NCBI RefSeq assembly: GCF_026008495.1 | Contig: NZ_BQUN01000063.1 | Coordinates: forward strand, 40,227-104,226 | DNA from: Streptomyces sp. A012304 | GTDB lineage: Bacteria; Actinomycetota; Actinomycetes; Streptomycetales; Streptomycetaceae | Reading direction: 5' to 3' | Length of the DNA stretch: 64,000 nucleotides | Shown here: positions 43,830-54,765 of the stretch, piece by piece | Layout: every line of letters begins with the position of its first letter | Numbering within the stretch: the first letter of the stretch is position 1 | Translations under genes and position numbers: made by a program | The notes under the pieces: model-generated | What the model was told of the DNA's origin: nothing | Databases searched by the model: none | Seen by the model: only the letters and a program-made list of their open reading frames with translations

Positions 43830-44543
43830 ATGGTGGGCCGAGCGGCCGTACCCGAAGTGATCTGGGCCCGTCCCGAGCGGACGGGACGAGGGCCCAGGCC
43901 GGCCTACACACGGGCCGACATCGCGGCGGCGGCCGTGCGGATCGCCGACGCGGACGGGCTCGACGCGGTGTCCATGCGGCATGTGGCCGCCGAGCTGGGC
44001 TGCGGCACCATGTCGCTGTACAACTACGTCCCCCGCAAGGAGGACCTGTTCGAGCTGATGGTGGACGCGATCAGCGGCGAGCACGAGCTGTGGGAGCCGA
44101 GCGGTGACTGGCGCGCCGACATGCTGCGGGTGGGCCGGCAGACCCGCGCCCTGATGCGGCGCCACCCGTGGCTGCCCCGGCTGATGTCCCCCGTGTACGG
44201 CTTCAGCCCGAACGCCCTGCGGTACCTGGAGCACTGCCTGGCCTGCCTGGACCCGCTGGACATGACGTACGGCATGAAGCTCCAGCTCGTCGGGATGCTC
44301 AACGGGACCGTGACGACGTATGTGGCCAACGAGCTGGCCACGGCCGAGCGTTCGCGGTCACTGCCCTGGTCGGAGGAGGAGGAGAACGCGGTGCGGATCG
44401 CCTACCTCGGAGGGCAGCTGGCGAGCGGGGCATTCCCCCGGATGGCTGCGGCGTTCACGGAGGACCCGGGGCCGATCGACCTGGAAGCGGTGTTCGAGCT
44501 GGCGCTCAACAGGGTCCTGGACGCCTTCACCCCGAGAGGCTAG
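43830..44543 (+). CDS. TetR-family regulator of the DrrAB-like exporter
   Basis: A 237-residue repressor: helix-turn-helix in ADIAAAAVRIADADGLDAVSMRHVAAELGCGTMSLYNYVPRKEDL (29-73), C-terminal domain of the TetR_C (tetracycline-repressor-like) type. The N-terminus before the HTH is longer than usual (28 residues). GAGGTGATG precedes the ATG; a GTG one codon later is an alternative. Its TAG stop overlaps the convergent gene's TAG. It is very probably autoregulated through the palindromes and represses the exporter until a drug binds. Confidence 0.92.
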   Translation: MVGRAAVPEVIWARPERTGRGPRPAYTRADIAAAAVRIADADGLDAVSMRHVAAELGCGTMSLYNYVPRKEDLFELMVDAISGEHELWEPSGDWRADMLRVGRQTRALMRRHPWLPRLMSPVYGFSPNALRYLEHCLACLDPLDMTYGMKLQLVGMLNGTVTTYVANELATAERSRSLPWSEEEENAVRIAYLGGQLASGAFPRMAAAFTEDPGPIDLEAVFELALNRVLDAFTPRG

Positions 44544-45679
44544 AGGAGGGCGAGCTGGCCCTCCGGGCCCTCCTCGTCGTGGTCCAGGATCGACGCCGGG
44601 CGGCGGACCCGGTCCGGGACCGGCAGGACGCCCGCCTCGCGCAGTTCCGCCGTCGTGACCGGGTCCGCCACCTCCAGCTCCTCCTGCCACGGGCGCACTT
44701 CCGCCAGCAGGGCCAGCACCGTGATCAGCTCCAGGAGCTCCGAGGTCCACGTCTGCGGCCAGGTCGTCGGGCGGATCGCCGCCAGGGTGCCCGGCTCGGG
44801 CTCCGCCGTCCGCGTCGTGAACCACTGCTCCAGGACCCGCGCTCCTCCCGCCTGGAAGTCCCAGGCCTCGGGCGGCACCGGGGAGATGCGGCCGTCGTCG
44901 AGGTGGAGGGTCTCCTCCTCGCGGTCGTAGCGGAGGGTCAGGGGGCGGGCCGGGAGCGGGGCGCGGACGTAGGGGCGGCGGCCGCCCGGGAGTTTGGGGC
45001 GGTCGCCGTCGCGGCGCTGGAGCCAGAGGACGCGGTGGCCCAGCTCGACGCCTTCGGTCCAGAGGCCGGGATCACGGGGGAGGGGGACCGTCAGGTCGGG
45101 GCGGACGGCGGCGAGGGTCCAGGCCAGGAAGTCCAGCGGGTCGGCCGAATGGCCCAGGTGGGCCAGCAGGCCGGGGGCCAGGTTGGGTTCCATGGCGCCC
45201 GGGCGGCGGTGGAGCGGGCGGACCCGGCCGGTGCGCAGCAGCGGGAAGAGCGAGGTCGCCAGCAGGAAGGGCGCGTCCGGTGTCTCCACCACGAAGACCT
45301 GGTGCTCGTCCGCCACCCGCCACAGCTCGGGGCGGGCCGCGTCGATCAGACGATGGTCGGGCAGGAGCCACTGCTCGTCGAAGGGGGCGGCGAGGACACG
45401 GACCGGCTCCGGGCAGGGGCCGGAGGCGCGGATCAGCTTCTCCGTGCCGGCGGCCCGGCCGGGCAGCCGGCCGACCGCCGTGTACGGGGTGCGCGCCCGG
45501 GTCGGCTCGAACAGGGCCTCGCGGTCCGGGCCCTCGGCCTTCATCAGGGCGTCCCAACGGGCCTTCAGACAAGCGGCGTCGGGGGCCGCCGGCCACCCCC
45601 GGCCGAGCCGCGGCGGTGCGACGGACCACGGCATGAGGTCCGCCAGCGGCGGAGCGTCGTCGTGCGTCACGCTGGGCAT
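44540..45679 (-). CDS. Orphan protein resembling the type ISP restriction-modification C-terminal specificity domain
   Basis: A 379-residue protein that matches, as I recall, the domain annotated as LlaBIII / type ISP C-terminal specificity in Streptomyces. Visible marks are ADLMPWSVAPPRLGRGWP near the start, LAAPFDEQWLLPDHRLIDAARPELWRV and ILDHDEEGPEGQLALL at the end. There are no helicase, nuclease or methyltransferase motifs (no DPPY or NPPY), and none is encoded nearby, so it cannot act as a full restriction enzyme. The stop codon overlaps the TetR stop in the opposite strand. GGGAGG lies 12 bases before the ATG. Function unclear. Confidence 0.75.
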   Translation of the reverse strand: MPSVTHDDAPPLADLMPWSVAPPRLGRGWPAAPDAACLKARWDALMKAEGPDREALFEPTRARTPYTAVGRLPGRAAGTEKLIRASGPCPEPVRVLAAPFDEQWLLPDHRLIDAARPELWRVADEHQVFVVETPDAPFLLATSLFPLLRTGRVRPLHRRPGAMEPNLAPGLLAHLGHSADPLDFLAWTLAAVRPDLTVPLPRDPGLWTEGVELGHRVLWLQRRDGDRPKLPGGRRPYVRAPLPARPLTLRYDREEETLHLDDGRISPVPPEAWDFQAGGARVLEQWFTTRTAEPEPGTLAAIRPTTWPQTWTSELLELITVLALLAEVRPWQEELEVADPVTTAELREAGVLPVPDRVRRPASILDHDEEGPEGQLALL

Positions 45680-45705
45680 CGTACGACGGCCTCCCGGGCG
45701 GCGGG

Positions 45706-46455
45706 TCAGGTGGCGTCCAGCGTCACCGTGAAGGAGAAACGGTCGCCGCGGTAGTGGATGACGGCCACGTCCAGCGCACGGCCGTCGACGTCGTAGGTCA
45801 CGCCCGTGTAGTGCAGGATCGGGCTGAGCAGCGGGACGCGCAGCAGCCGGGCCGTCTCCGGGTCGGCCAGCCGGGCCTCGACCGTGTCCGTGATCCGGCC
45901 GATGTCCGCGCCCACGACGTCCCGCAGCACCTTCGTCATCGGCGCGTGGACCAGCTCCCGCGGATCGAACCGGGCGGCGATCTCCGGGCGGACGTAGTTG
46001 CGGGCGTGGTTGGTCGGCTCGCCCGTCGACCCGTCCCCGCGCAGCCGGTGGTACGTCGCCACCTGCGCCACGTCCGGGAAGTGCTCGGCGAGTTCGGCGG
46101 GGACCTCGCCCCTGCCGTGGTCCAGCAGCTCCGTCGCCATGCCGGACTGCTGGGCCACGATCGCGTCGACCGAGCCCAGCAGCCGGACCGGGGCGCCCCG
46201 CCGCGCGGTCGGCTCGATGAAGGTGCCGCGCCGGCGGTGCCGGGTGATCAGCCCCTCGTCCTCCAGCTCCTTCAGTGCCTGCCGCATGGTCAGCACACTC
46301 ACCCCGTAGTGACCGGCCAGCTGTTCCTCGGTGGGCAGCCGCAGGGGATCCCGTGGCGAACGGCCGAGTATCGAGGCGCGCAGCGACTGCGACACCTGGT
46401 ACCAGAGCGGCAGCTTGCGGTTCAGGACGATCGAGTCCGGGGCGAAGGAGGTCAC
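45706..46455 (-). CDS. GntR regulator, HutC/UTRA subfamily
   Basis: A 249-residue regulator: winged helix at about 14-80 (PLWYQVSQSLRASILG, LPTEEQLAGHYGVSVLTMRQA), UTRA ligand domain to the end (YHRLRGDGSTGEPTNHARNYV, HYTGVTYDVDGRALDVAVIHYRGDRFSFTV). It lies 27 bp after hmgA in the same direction, so is likely cotranscribed with it. HutC-type regulators bind small carboxylates, so homogentisate or a related aromatic acid is a plausible ligand. GTG 46455 has no clear Shine-Dalgarno. Confidence 0.9.
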   Translation of the reverse strand: MTSFAPDSIVLNRKLPLWYQVSQSLRASILGRSPRDPLRLPTEEQLAGHYGVSVLTMRQALKELEDEGLITRHRRRGTFIEPTARRGAPVRLLGSVDAIVAQQSGMATELLDHGRGEVPAELAEHFPDVAQVATYHRLRGDGSTGEPTNHARNYVRPEIAARFDPRELVHAPMTKVLRDVVGADIGRITDTVEARLADPETARLLRVPLLSPILHYTGVTYDVDGRALDVAVIHYRGDRFSFTVTLDAT

Positions 46456-46482
46456 GGGCTATCCGTACCTGTCGCGTGACGG

Positions 46483-47811
46483 TCAGTGCAACGGCCGGAA
46501 GTGCCGCTCCAGGCCCGACCACACGTCGTCGTACCGCTGTTGCAGGTGCTCGGCTTCGGCCGCCTGCCGGGTGAGGGTCACCGGCCACCGCGTCTCGAAC
46601 ATGAAAGCCAGCCCGTCGTCGACCTTCTGCGGCCGCAGCTCGGCGGCGCTCGCCCGGTCGAAGGTCTCCCGGTCCGGTCCGTGCGCCGACATCATGTTGT
46701 GCAGCGAACCGCCGCCCGGCACGAAACCTCCCTCGCCGGCGGTCTTGGCGTCGTACGCGCCCTCGATCAGGCCCATGTACTCGCTCATCACGTTCCGGTG
46801 GAAGTACGGCGGCCGGAAGGTGTCCTCGCCCACCAGCCAGCGCGGCGCGAACACCACGAAGTCCACGCCCGCCAGGCCCGGGGTGTCCGACGGCGAGGTC
46901 AGCACCGTGAAGATCGACGGGTCCGGGTGGTCGTAGGAGATCGTCCCGATGACGTTGAAGCGCCGTAGGTCGTAGACGTACGGGACATGGGTGCCGTGCC
47001 AGGCGACGACGTCCAGCGGGGAGTGGTCGTAGGTGGCCGTCCAGAGGTTGCCGCAGAACTTGTTGACCACCTCCACCGGGCCTTCGACGTCCTCGTACGC
47101 GGCGACGGGGGCGCGGAAGTCGCGCGGGTTGGCCAGCCCGTTGGCGCCGATCGGGCCGAGGTCGGGGAGGCGGAACGGGGCGCCGTAGTTCTCGCAGACG
47201 TAGCCGCGGGCCGTGCTGTCGAGCAGCTCGACGCGGAAGCGGACCCCGCGCGGGATCAGCGCCACGTCACCCGGCTCGGCGTGCAGCAGGCCGAACTCCG
47301 TGCGCAGCAGCAGTCCGCCGCGCTCGGGGACGATCAGCAGCTCCCCGTCGGCGTTGCCGAAGACCCGCTCCATCGAGGCGTCGGCGCGGTAGAGGTGCAC
47401 GGCCATGCCGGTGCGCTGGGTGACGTCGCCGTTGCCGCCGAGGGTCCACAGGCCCGCGAGGAAGTCCGTCCCGGCCGGCGGATCGGGCAGCGGGTTCCAG
47501 CGCAGCCGGTTGGGGTCGGGGACGGTCTCGGCGAAGGGGGCCGTGCGCAGCCCGCCGTTCTGCGCGCGCGTGAACGCCGGGTGCGCGGCCGACGGGCGGA
47601 TCCGGTACAGCCACGAGCGGCGGTTGTGGGAGCGCGGCTCGGTGAACGCCGAGCCGCTCAGCTGCTCCGCGTACAGGCCGAGCGGGGCGCGCTGGGGCGA
47701 GTTGCGGCCCTCGGGCAGGGCTCCGGGTACGGCCTCGGAGGCGTGCTCGTTGCCGAATCCCGACAGGTACACCAGCCCCTCGGCCGTCTTGCGTGCGTCC
47801 CCGTTGCTCAT
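46483..47811 (-). CDS. hmgA: Homogentisate 1,2-dioxygenase
   Basis: Opens the aromatic ring of homogentisate to maleylacetoacetate in tyrosine and phenylalanine breakdown. The 442-residue protein starts with the family mark [13 protein letters not shown] and shows the iron site in [15 protein letters not shown] (His and Glu) and MMSAHGPD (His). Length normal. ATG 47811 has GAGGGAG 6 bases upstream. The following GntR gene is likely its regulator. No fumarylacetoacetase or isomerase is adjacent. Confidence 0.97.
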   Translation of the reverse strand: MSNGDARKTAEGLVYLSGFGNEHASEAVPGALPEGRNSPQRAPLGLYAEQLSGSAFTEPRSHNRRSWLYRIRPSAAHPAFTRAQNGGLRTAPFAETVPDPNRLRWNPLPDPPAGTDFLAGLWTLGGNGDVTQRTGMAVHLYRADASMERVFGNADGELLIVPERGGLLLRTEFGLLHAEPGDVALIPRGVRFRVELLDSTARGYVCENYGAPFRLPDLGPIGANGLANPRDFRAPVAAYEDVEGPVEVVNKFCGNLWTATYDHSPLDVVAWHGTHVPYVYDLRRFNVIGTISYDHPDPSIFTVLTSPSDTPGLAGVDFVVFAPRWLVGEDTFRPPYFHRNVMSEYMGLIEGAYDAKTAGEGGFVPGGGSLHNMMSAHGPDRETFDRASAAELRPQKVDDGLAFMFETRWPVTLTRQAAEAEHLQQRYDDVWSGLERHFRPLH

Positions 47812-47832
47812 GCGTGCTCCCTCGCCGCCGAT

Positions 47833-47852
47833 TCCTATGCATCACCGTAGGA
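47833..47852. promoter_or_regulatory. Candidate operator upstream of hmgA
   Basis: TCCTA-N10-TAGGA, 22 bp before the hmgA start. It is the only clear symmetrical element there, and may be the binding site of the HutC-type regulator downstream. Arms are short, so confidence is low. Confidence 0.35.
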
Positions 47853-48046
47853 TTGCGTTTTCCCGGACGCAAGGGGGCACGGGCAGGCGCGGACGACGGG
47901 GGAGCCGCCCGCGGGGGTCGTCTGGGGTGTCGGGGGAGCCGCCGACGGGTGTGCGGGGGCCTCCTGCGCAAGGACGATCACGTGAGCGCCGGAACCAGAC
48001 TCCAGGGGGATTCGCGGTGTCGTACCGGTGTTCTACGCTCCCCGGC

Positions 48047-48703
48047 ATGTCGTGGACGCGCGGAAGTCTCGCCGCGCTCGCGGTCTGTGTCCTGCTGCTG
48101 ACCGGATCCGCGGGCTGCGGCTCCAGTGACGTGCCCGCACCGGGGGACGGGCGGAGCACGGCGGCCTCGCCCTCACCCGCGGGCAAGGTCCTCGAGCACA
48201 CGGACCCCGAGGGCCGGCACTACCGCGAGGTGGACGAGAAGGAGGCGCCGCAGGTCGGCCTGGAGGTGGAGCCCGACGCCCACGGCGGCTGGGACGTCCG
48301 CCTGAAGGTGCGCAACTTCCGGTTCTCGCCGGCCGGGACCGAGGCGGGCGCGGTCACCGGCCGCGGCGTCGCCCGGCTCTTCGTGGACGACCGTCCGGTC
48401 GCCGACCTGCGCGTTCCCTCCCACCGCCTCCCGGCCGGCTACCTGCCGCACGGTACCCACCAGGTCACCGCCCGCCTGTACGCCGACGACGGCACGGTCT
48501 GGGCCGTCGACGGCAAGCCGGTGCAGGCCACCGCGGACATCACCGCGTCGGAGACGGAGGCCACCGCCGGAACACCGTCGGGCACGGCCTCGCCGCGCGC
48601 GCAGTCACCGTCCGCGCCGGCGCCGTCGGCGCTGAGTGCGCCGGGCGCCTCGTTCCGTACCCAGGGGCGAGGTTCACCGGACCGCGGCGGAAAGGCATCA
48701 TGA
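48047..48703 (+). CDS. Secreted lipoprotein of unknown function
   Basis: A 218-residue lipoprotein: basic start (MSWTRG), hydrophobic core and lipobox GSAGC near residue 24, then a folded domain with GWDVRLKVRNFRFSP and a copper-protein-like PAGYLPHGTHQVTARLYADD, ending in a Ser/Pro/Ala-rich tail. TACGCT lies 7 bases upstream of the ATG, so a leaderless message is possible. Its stop overlaps the ATG of the TetR regulator by 4 bp, an unusual pairing of lipoprotein and repressor. Confidence 0.85.
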   Translation: MSWTRGSLAALAVCVLLLTGSAGCGSSDVPAPGDGRSTAASPSPAGKVLEHTDPEGRHYREVDEKEAPQVGLEVEPDAHGGWDVRLKVRNFRFSPAGTEAGAVTGRGVARLFVDDRPVADLRVPSHRLPAGYLPHGTHQVTARLYADDGTVWAVDGKPVQATADITASETEATAGTPSGTASPRAQSPSAPAPSALSAPGASFRTQGRGSPDRGGKAS

Positions 48704-49314
48704 AGCCCGTGCCCCACGCGACATCGCTACGCCGTGCGCCCGTGCAGCGGCGCAGCGCCGAACGGCTGACCAGAATCCTGGACGCCTGCGCCGACCTCCT
48801 CGACGAGGTCGGCTACGACGCCCTGAGCACCCGTGCCGTCGCCCAGCGCGCCGGCGTCCCGATCGGCTCCGTCTACCGCTTCTTCGGCAACAAGCGGCAG
48901 ATGGCCGACGCGCTCGCCCAGCGCAACCTGGAGCGCTACTCGGAGCGGGTCACCGAGCGCCTGAAGGACGCCCGCCGGGGCGACTGGCGGGCCGCCATGG
49001 ACGCCGTGCTCGACGAGTACCTGGCCATGAAGCGCACCGCGCCCGGCTTCTCGCTCGTGGACTTCGGCAACCAGATCCCGGTCGGCTCCCGCTCCGAACC
49101 CAACCACCGCGTCGCCGACCGCCTCACCCTGCTCCTCGCCGACTACCTCGACCGGGAGCCCGACGACGATCTGAACCGCACCTTCCTGATCGCCGTGGAG
49201 ACCGCGGACACCCTCGTCCACCTGGCCTTCCGGATCGATCCGGAAGGAGACGCGAAGGTCATCGAGGAGACGCGCGAGCTGCTGCGGGCGTATCTGGGGC
49301 GGGTGCTGGACTGA
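48700..49314 (+). CDS. TetR-family regulator
   Basis: A 204-residue repressor with HTH at about 21-67 (RLTRILDACADLLDEVGYDALSTRAVAQRAGVPIGSVYRFFGNKRQMADAL). It overlaps the lipoprotein gene by 4 bp. It lies 183 bp before the molybdopterin oxidoreductase in the same direction, and an 18-bp palindrome lies just before that gene, so control of the oxidoreductase is likely. Ligand unknown. Confidence 0.92.
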   Translation: MKPVPHATSLRRAPVQRRSAERLTRILDACADLLDEVGYDALSTRAVAQRAGVPIGSVYRFFGNKRQMADALAQRNLERYSERVTERLKDARRGDWRAAMDAVLDEYLAMKRTAPGFSLVDFGNQIPVGSRSEPNHRVADRLTLLLADYLDREPDDDLNRTFLIAVETADTLVHLAFRIDPEGDAKVIEETRELLRAYLGRVLD

Positions 49315-49325
49315 CGCCACGGTCC

Positions 49326-49411
49326 CGGCGACCGGGCGGCCGTACCGGGTGACCCCGGCGGCCGTGCCCGGTGACCAGGCGGCCGTGCTCGGTGACCCGG
49401 CGGCCGCCCCC
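49326..49411 (+). repeat. Four degenerate 20-22-bp tandem repeats
   Basis: The unit CGGTGACC-GGCGGCCGTGC is repeated four times with small changes between the TetR stop and the palindrome. It has no stem potential expected of a CRISPR and no coding bias; slippage-derived DNA is likely. Confidence 0.65.
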
Positions 49412-49443
49412 GGTGGTCATTCGCGGGGACCCCTCCCCGTGCG

Positions 49444-49461
49444 GCATACCGATCGGTATGC
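49444..49461. promoter_or_regulatory. 18-bp perfect palindrome, TetR operator type
   Basis: GCATACCGATCGGTATGC is exactly self-complementary. The core ACCGATCGGT is common among TetR operators. It lies 36 bp before the oxidoreductase GTG and 130 bp after the TetR stop. Confidence 0.85.
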
Positions 49462-49497
49462 TCACCGGGTCAGGCACCGCTGCCCCCGGGAGGACCC

Positions 49498-51762
<2,265 letters not shown>

Positions 51763-51789
51763 CCAGGACTTTTGCGCTTATTGCTCGCA

Positions 51790-51834
51790 CGTCAACGTCT
51801 TGTTAACACCGTTTGAACGGTCCTAACGTCAACG
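51790..51834. promoter_or_regulatory. Promoter-region repeats before the citrate transporter
   Basis: CGTCAACG occurs directly at 51790-51797 and 51827-51834, and ACCGTT-TG-AACGGT forms a palindrome at 51808-51821 between them; TGTTAACA is another short palindrome. The 124-bp gap holds no gene. This is a likely binding region for a regulator of the transporter operon. Confidence 0.5.
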
Positions 51835-51886
51835 CACCGCCGACCCCCAGGTGGGATGTTCAAGGGCGAACGTTAGGTATCCACAC

Positions 51887-53344
51887 ATGCTGACCATCCT
51901 CGGCTTCGCCATGATCGCGACCTTCCTGGTCCTGATCATGATGAAGAAGATGTCGCCGATCGCGGCGCTCGTACTGATCCCCGCACTCTTCTGCGTCTTC
52001 GTCGGAAAGGGCGCCAAGCTCGGCGACTACGTCATCGAGGGAGTGGGCAACCTCGCGCCCACCGCCGCGATGCTGATGTTCGCCATCGTCTACTTCGGCC
52101 TCATGATCGATGTCGGCCTCTTCGACCCGATCGTCCGGGGCATCCTGAAGTTCTGCAAGGCCGACCCGCTGCGCGTCGTGGTCGGCACGGCCCTCCTCGC
52201 GGCGATCGTGTCGCTGGACGGCGACGGCTCGACCACCTTCATGATCACCGTCTCGGCGATGTACCCGCTGTACAAGCGCCTGAAGATGAGTCTGGTCGTG
52301 ATGACCGGTGTCGCCGCCACCGCCAACGGCGTGATGAACACGCTGCCCTGGGGCGGCCCGACCGCTCGCGCCGCGACCGCGCTCAAGCTCGACGCGGGCG
52401 ACATCTTCGTCCCGATGATCCCGGCGCTCGCCGTCGGCCTGCTGTTCGTGATCGTCCTGTCGTACTTCCTCGGTCTGCGCGAGCGCAAGCGGCTGGGCGT
52501 GCTGAGCCTGGACGACGTCCTGGAGCGGGAGAAGACCGTCAAGGGCGAGGAGGACCGGGAGCAGGAGACCGAGACGGTGCTCGTCGGCGCGGGTGCCTCC
52601 GGCGGCTCGGACAAGGTGCGTCTGACGAAGGGCACCGGCGGGGCCGGCTCCGGCACCGACGCGGACGCCGGCACGGCCGACGACGAGAACGACGACGTCC
52701 GTCTCCAGGGCCTCGACCCCGACCGCCCCACCCTGCGGCCCAAGCTGTACTGGTTCAACGCGCTGCTCACGGTGGCCCTGCTCACCGCGATGATCATGGA
52801 GTGGCTGCCGATCCCGGTGCTGTTCATCCTCGGTGCCGCGCTCGCGCTGACCGTCAACTTCCCGCACATCCCCGACCAGAAGGCGCGGCTCGCCGCCCAC
52901 GCGGACAACGTCCTCAACGTCTCCGGCATGGTCTTCGCCGCCGCCGTCTTCACCGGCGTCCTCCAGGGCACCGGCATGGTCGACTCGATGGCCAAGTGGA
53001 TCGTCGACAGCATCCCGGGCGGCATGGGCCCGCACATGGCGCTGGTCACCGGCTTCCTGAGCCTGCCGCTGACCTACTTCATGTCCAACGACGGCTTCTA
53101 CTTCGGTGTCCTGCCGGTGCTCGCCGAGGCCGGCGCCGCGCACGGGGTGTCGCCGCTGGAGATCGCCCGCGCCTCGCTCGTTGGCCAGCCGCTGCACATG
53201 TCCAGCCCGCTGGTCCCGGCCGTGTACGTGCTCGTCGGCATGGCGAAGGTGGAGTTCGGCGACCACACCCGGTTCGTGGTGAAGTGGGCGGCGCTCACCT
53301 CGCTGGTGATCCTCGGCGCCGGGATCCTGTTCGGCATCATCTGA
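51887..53344 (+). CDS. Citrate-metal transporter, CitMHS family
   Basis: A 485-residue secondary transporter with about 12 helices. Family marks are ALVLIPALFCVFVGKG, LDGDGSTTFMITVSAM and the re-entrant-type SNDGFYFGVLPVLAEAG near the end. A long charged cytosolic loop (about 225-290) divides the halves. The S. coelicolor homologue is known to take up Fe(III)- or Ca-citrate complexes; the metal preference here is not readable. ATG 51887 starts a normal hydrophobic N-terminus; longer frame from 51851 rejected. An MFS gene follows 30 bp later. Confidence 0.95.
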   Translation: MLTILGFAMIATFLVLIMMKKMSPIAALVLIPALFCVFVGKGAKLGDYVIEGVGNLAPTAAMLMFAIVYFGLMIDVGLFDPIVRGILKFCKADPLRVVVGTALLAAIVSLDGDGSTTFMITVSAMYPLYKRLKMSLVVMTGVAATANGVMNTLPWGGPTARAATALKLDAGDIFVPMIPALAVGLLFVIVLSYFLGLRERKRLGVLSLDDVLEREKTVKGEEDREQETETVLVGAGASGGSDKVRLTKGTGGAGSGTDADAGTADDENDDVRLQGLDPDRPTLRPKLYWFNALLTVALLTAMIMEWLPIPVLFILGAALALTVNFPHIPDQKARLAAHADNVLNVSGMVFAAAVFTGVLQGTGMVDSMAKWIVDSIPGGMGPHMALVTGFLSLPLTYFMSNDGFYFGVLPVLAEAGAAHGVSPLEIARASLVGQPLHMSSPLVPAVYVLVGMAKVEFGDHTRFVVKWAALTSLVILGAGILFGII

Positions 53345-53374
53345 TCCCCGACCGACCTTTCCAGGAGGCTCACC

Positions 53375-54664
53375 ATGGGGCCCGGTGGGAACCGCGGCTG
53401 GCTGCTCCGCCTCGTCATCGCCTTCGGCTTCGCGCAGGGGGCGGTGTCGATGGCACGGCCCGCCGTCTCCTACCGGGCCCTGGCGCTGGGCGCCGACGAG
53501 CGGGCGATCGGCGTCATCGCCGGAGTGTACGCGCTGCTGCCGCTGTTCGCCGCCGTCCCGCTGGGACGCCGTACCGACCACGGGCGCGCCGCGCCCCTGC
53601 TGCCCGTCGGGGTGGTGCTCATATCCGGCGGCTGCGCGCTCAGCGGCGTCGTCGGCTCCCTGTGGGCGATGGCCCTGTGGAGCGGGGTGATGGGCCTCGG
53701 GCACCTGTGCTTCGTCATCGGCTCCCAGTCGCTCGTCGCCCGTCAGTCCGCGCCGCACGAACAGGACCGCAACTTCGGTCACTTCACCATCGGCGCCTCC
53801 CTGGGCCAGCTCGTCGGCCCGATCGCGGCGGGCGCCCTGATCGGTGGCCACGACATGGCCCGCAGCAGCGCGCTCGCCCTCCTCGTCGCGGGGGCGGTCG
53901 CCGCGGTCGCGTTCACCTCGCTGTGGCGCATCGAGCACCGGCGGCCGGCGTCGGTGTCCCACGGCGGACGGGGCGACCGTGTGCCCGTCGTGCGCATCCT
54001 GCGCACCCGGGGCGTCCCGGCGGGCATCCTGGTCAGCCTCTCGGTGCTGTCCGCGACCGACATCCTCACCGCCTACCTGCCGGTGATCGGCGAGGACCGG
54101 GGGATCGCGCCGTCCGTCGTCGGTGTCCTGCTCAGCCTGCGGGCGGCGGCCACCATCGCCTGCCGGCTGGTGCTCACGCCCCTGCTGCGGCTCCTCGGCC
54201 GCACCGCGCTGCTCACCGTGACCTGTCTGCTCGCGGCCCTGCTGTGCGCCGGGATCGCGCTGCCGGTGCCGGTGTGGGCGCTCGCCGCGATCCTCGCCGT
54301 CCTCGGCTTCTGCCTGGGGGTCGGCCAGCCGCTGTCCATGACGACGGTCGTCCAGGCCGCCCCCGAGGGCGCCCGCTCCACGGCGCTCGCCCTGCGCCTG
54401 ACCGGCAACCGCCTCGGCCAGGTCGCCGCGCCCGCCGGTGCGGGCCTGGTCGCCGGGGTGGCGGGCGTCGCCGCGCCCTTCCTGATGCTGGGGGTGCTGT
54501 TGCTGCTGTCGTCGGGTGTGGCGCTGCGCTCCCCGCGGCGGCCCGTGCGCGGCGAGCGGGAGGGGGAGCCGAACGGGGAGGCTGACGGGGGGACGAACGG
54601 GGAGCCGAACGGGGAGGAGGAGCCGCGCTCCAGGCCGCCGCTGGGCCGGAAGGGCGACATCTGA
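53375..54664 (+). CDS. MFS transporter, 12 TM
   Basis: A 429-residue permease. Motif A-like GRRTDHGRAAP lies after helix 2, and the second half has a similar end. The C-terminal 60 residues are a charged low-complexity tail in which EPNGE occurs twice and GGTNGE once (the DNA repeat GAGCCGAACGGGGAG). It follows the citrate transporter by 30 bp with a good Shine-Dalgarno (GGAGG), so both are one operon; a role in moving the chelator or an intermediate is possible but not shown. Confidence 0.9.
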   Translation: MGPGGNRGWLLRLVIAFGFAQGAVSMARPAVSYRALALGADERAIGVIAGVYALLPLFAAVPLGRRTDHGRAAPLLPVGVVLISGGCALSGVVGSLWAMALWSGVMGLGHLCFVIGSQSLVARQSAPHEQDRNFGHFTIGASLGQLVGPIAAGALIGGHDMARSSALALLVAGAVAAVAFTSLWRIEHRRPASVSHGGRGDRVPVVRILRTRGVPAGILVSLSVLSATDILTAYLPVIGEDRGIAPSVVGVLLSLRAAATIACRLVLTPLLRLLGRTALLTVTCLLAALLCAGIALPVPVWALAAILAVLGFCLGVGQPLSMTTVVQAAPEGARSTALALRLTGNRLGQVAAPAGAGLVAGVAGVAAPFLMLGVLLLLSSGVALRSPRRPVRGEREGEPNGEADGGTNGEPNGEEEPRSRPPLGRKGDI

Positions 54665-54765
54665 GGCGCGGCGCGCGCCGCCTGCGTGACCGGGGATCCG
54701 GTATGTGACATCCAGTCAGATGGAAGCGGATTTGTATGAAAATCATCTGACTCGGAGGTTCTCTG

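Noticed and set aside
44540..46588. A 682-residue fusion of regulator and ISP-like protein
   Set aside because: The first 300 residues are a shadow of the GntR gene; the real start is ATG 45679 with GGGAGG upstream.
49326..49411. Possible CRISPR array
   Set aside because: Repeats are directly abutting without unique spacers and no cas genes are present.
51860..53962. A 700-residue minus-strand frame opposite the citrate transporter
   Set aside because: His/Arg/Asp/Gly low complexity typical of antisense frames of membrane proteins.
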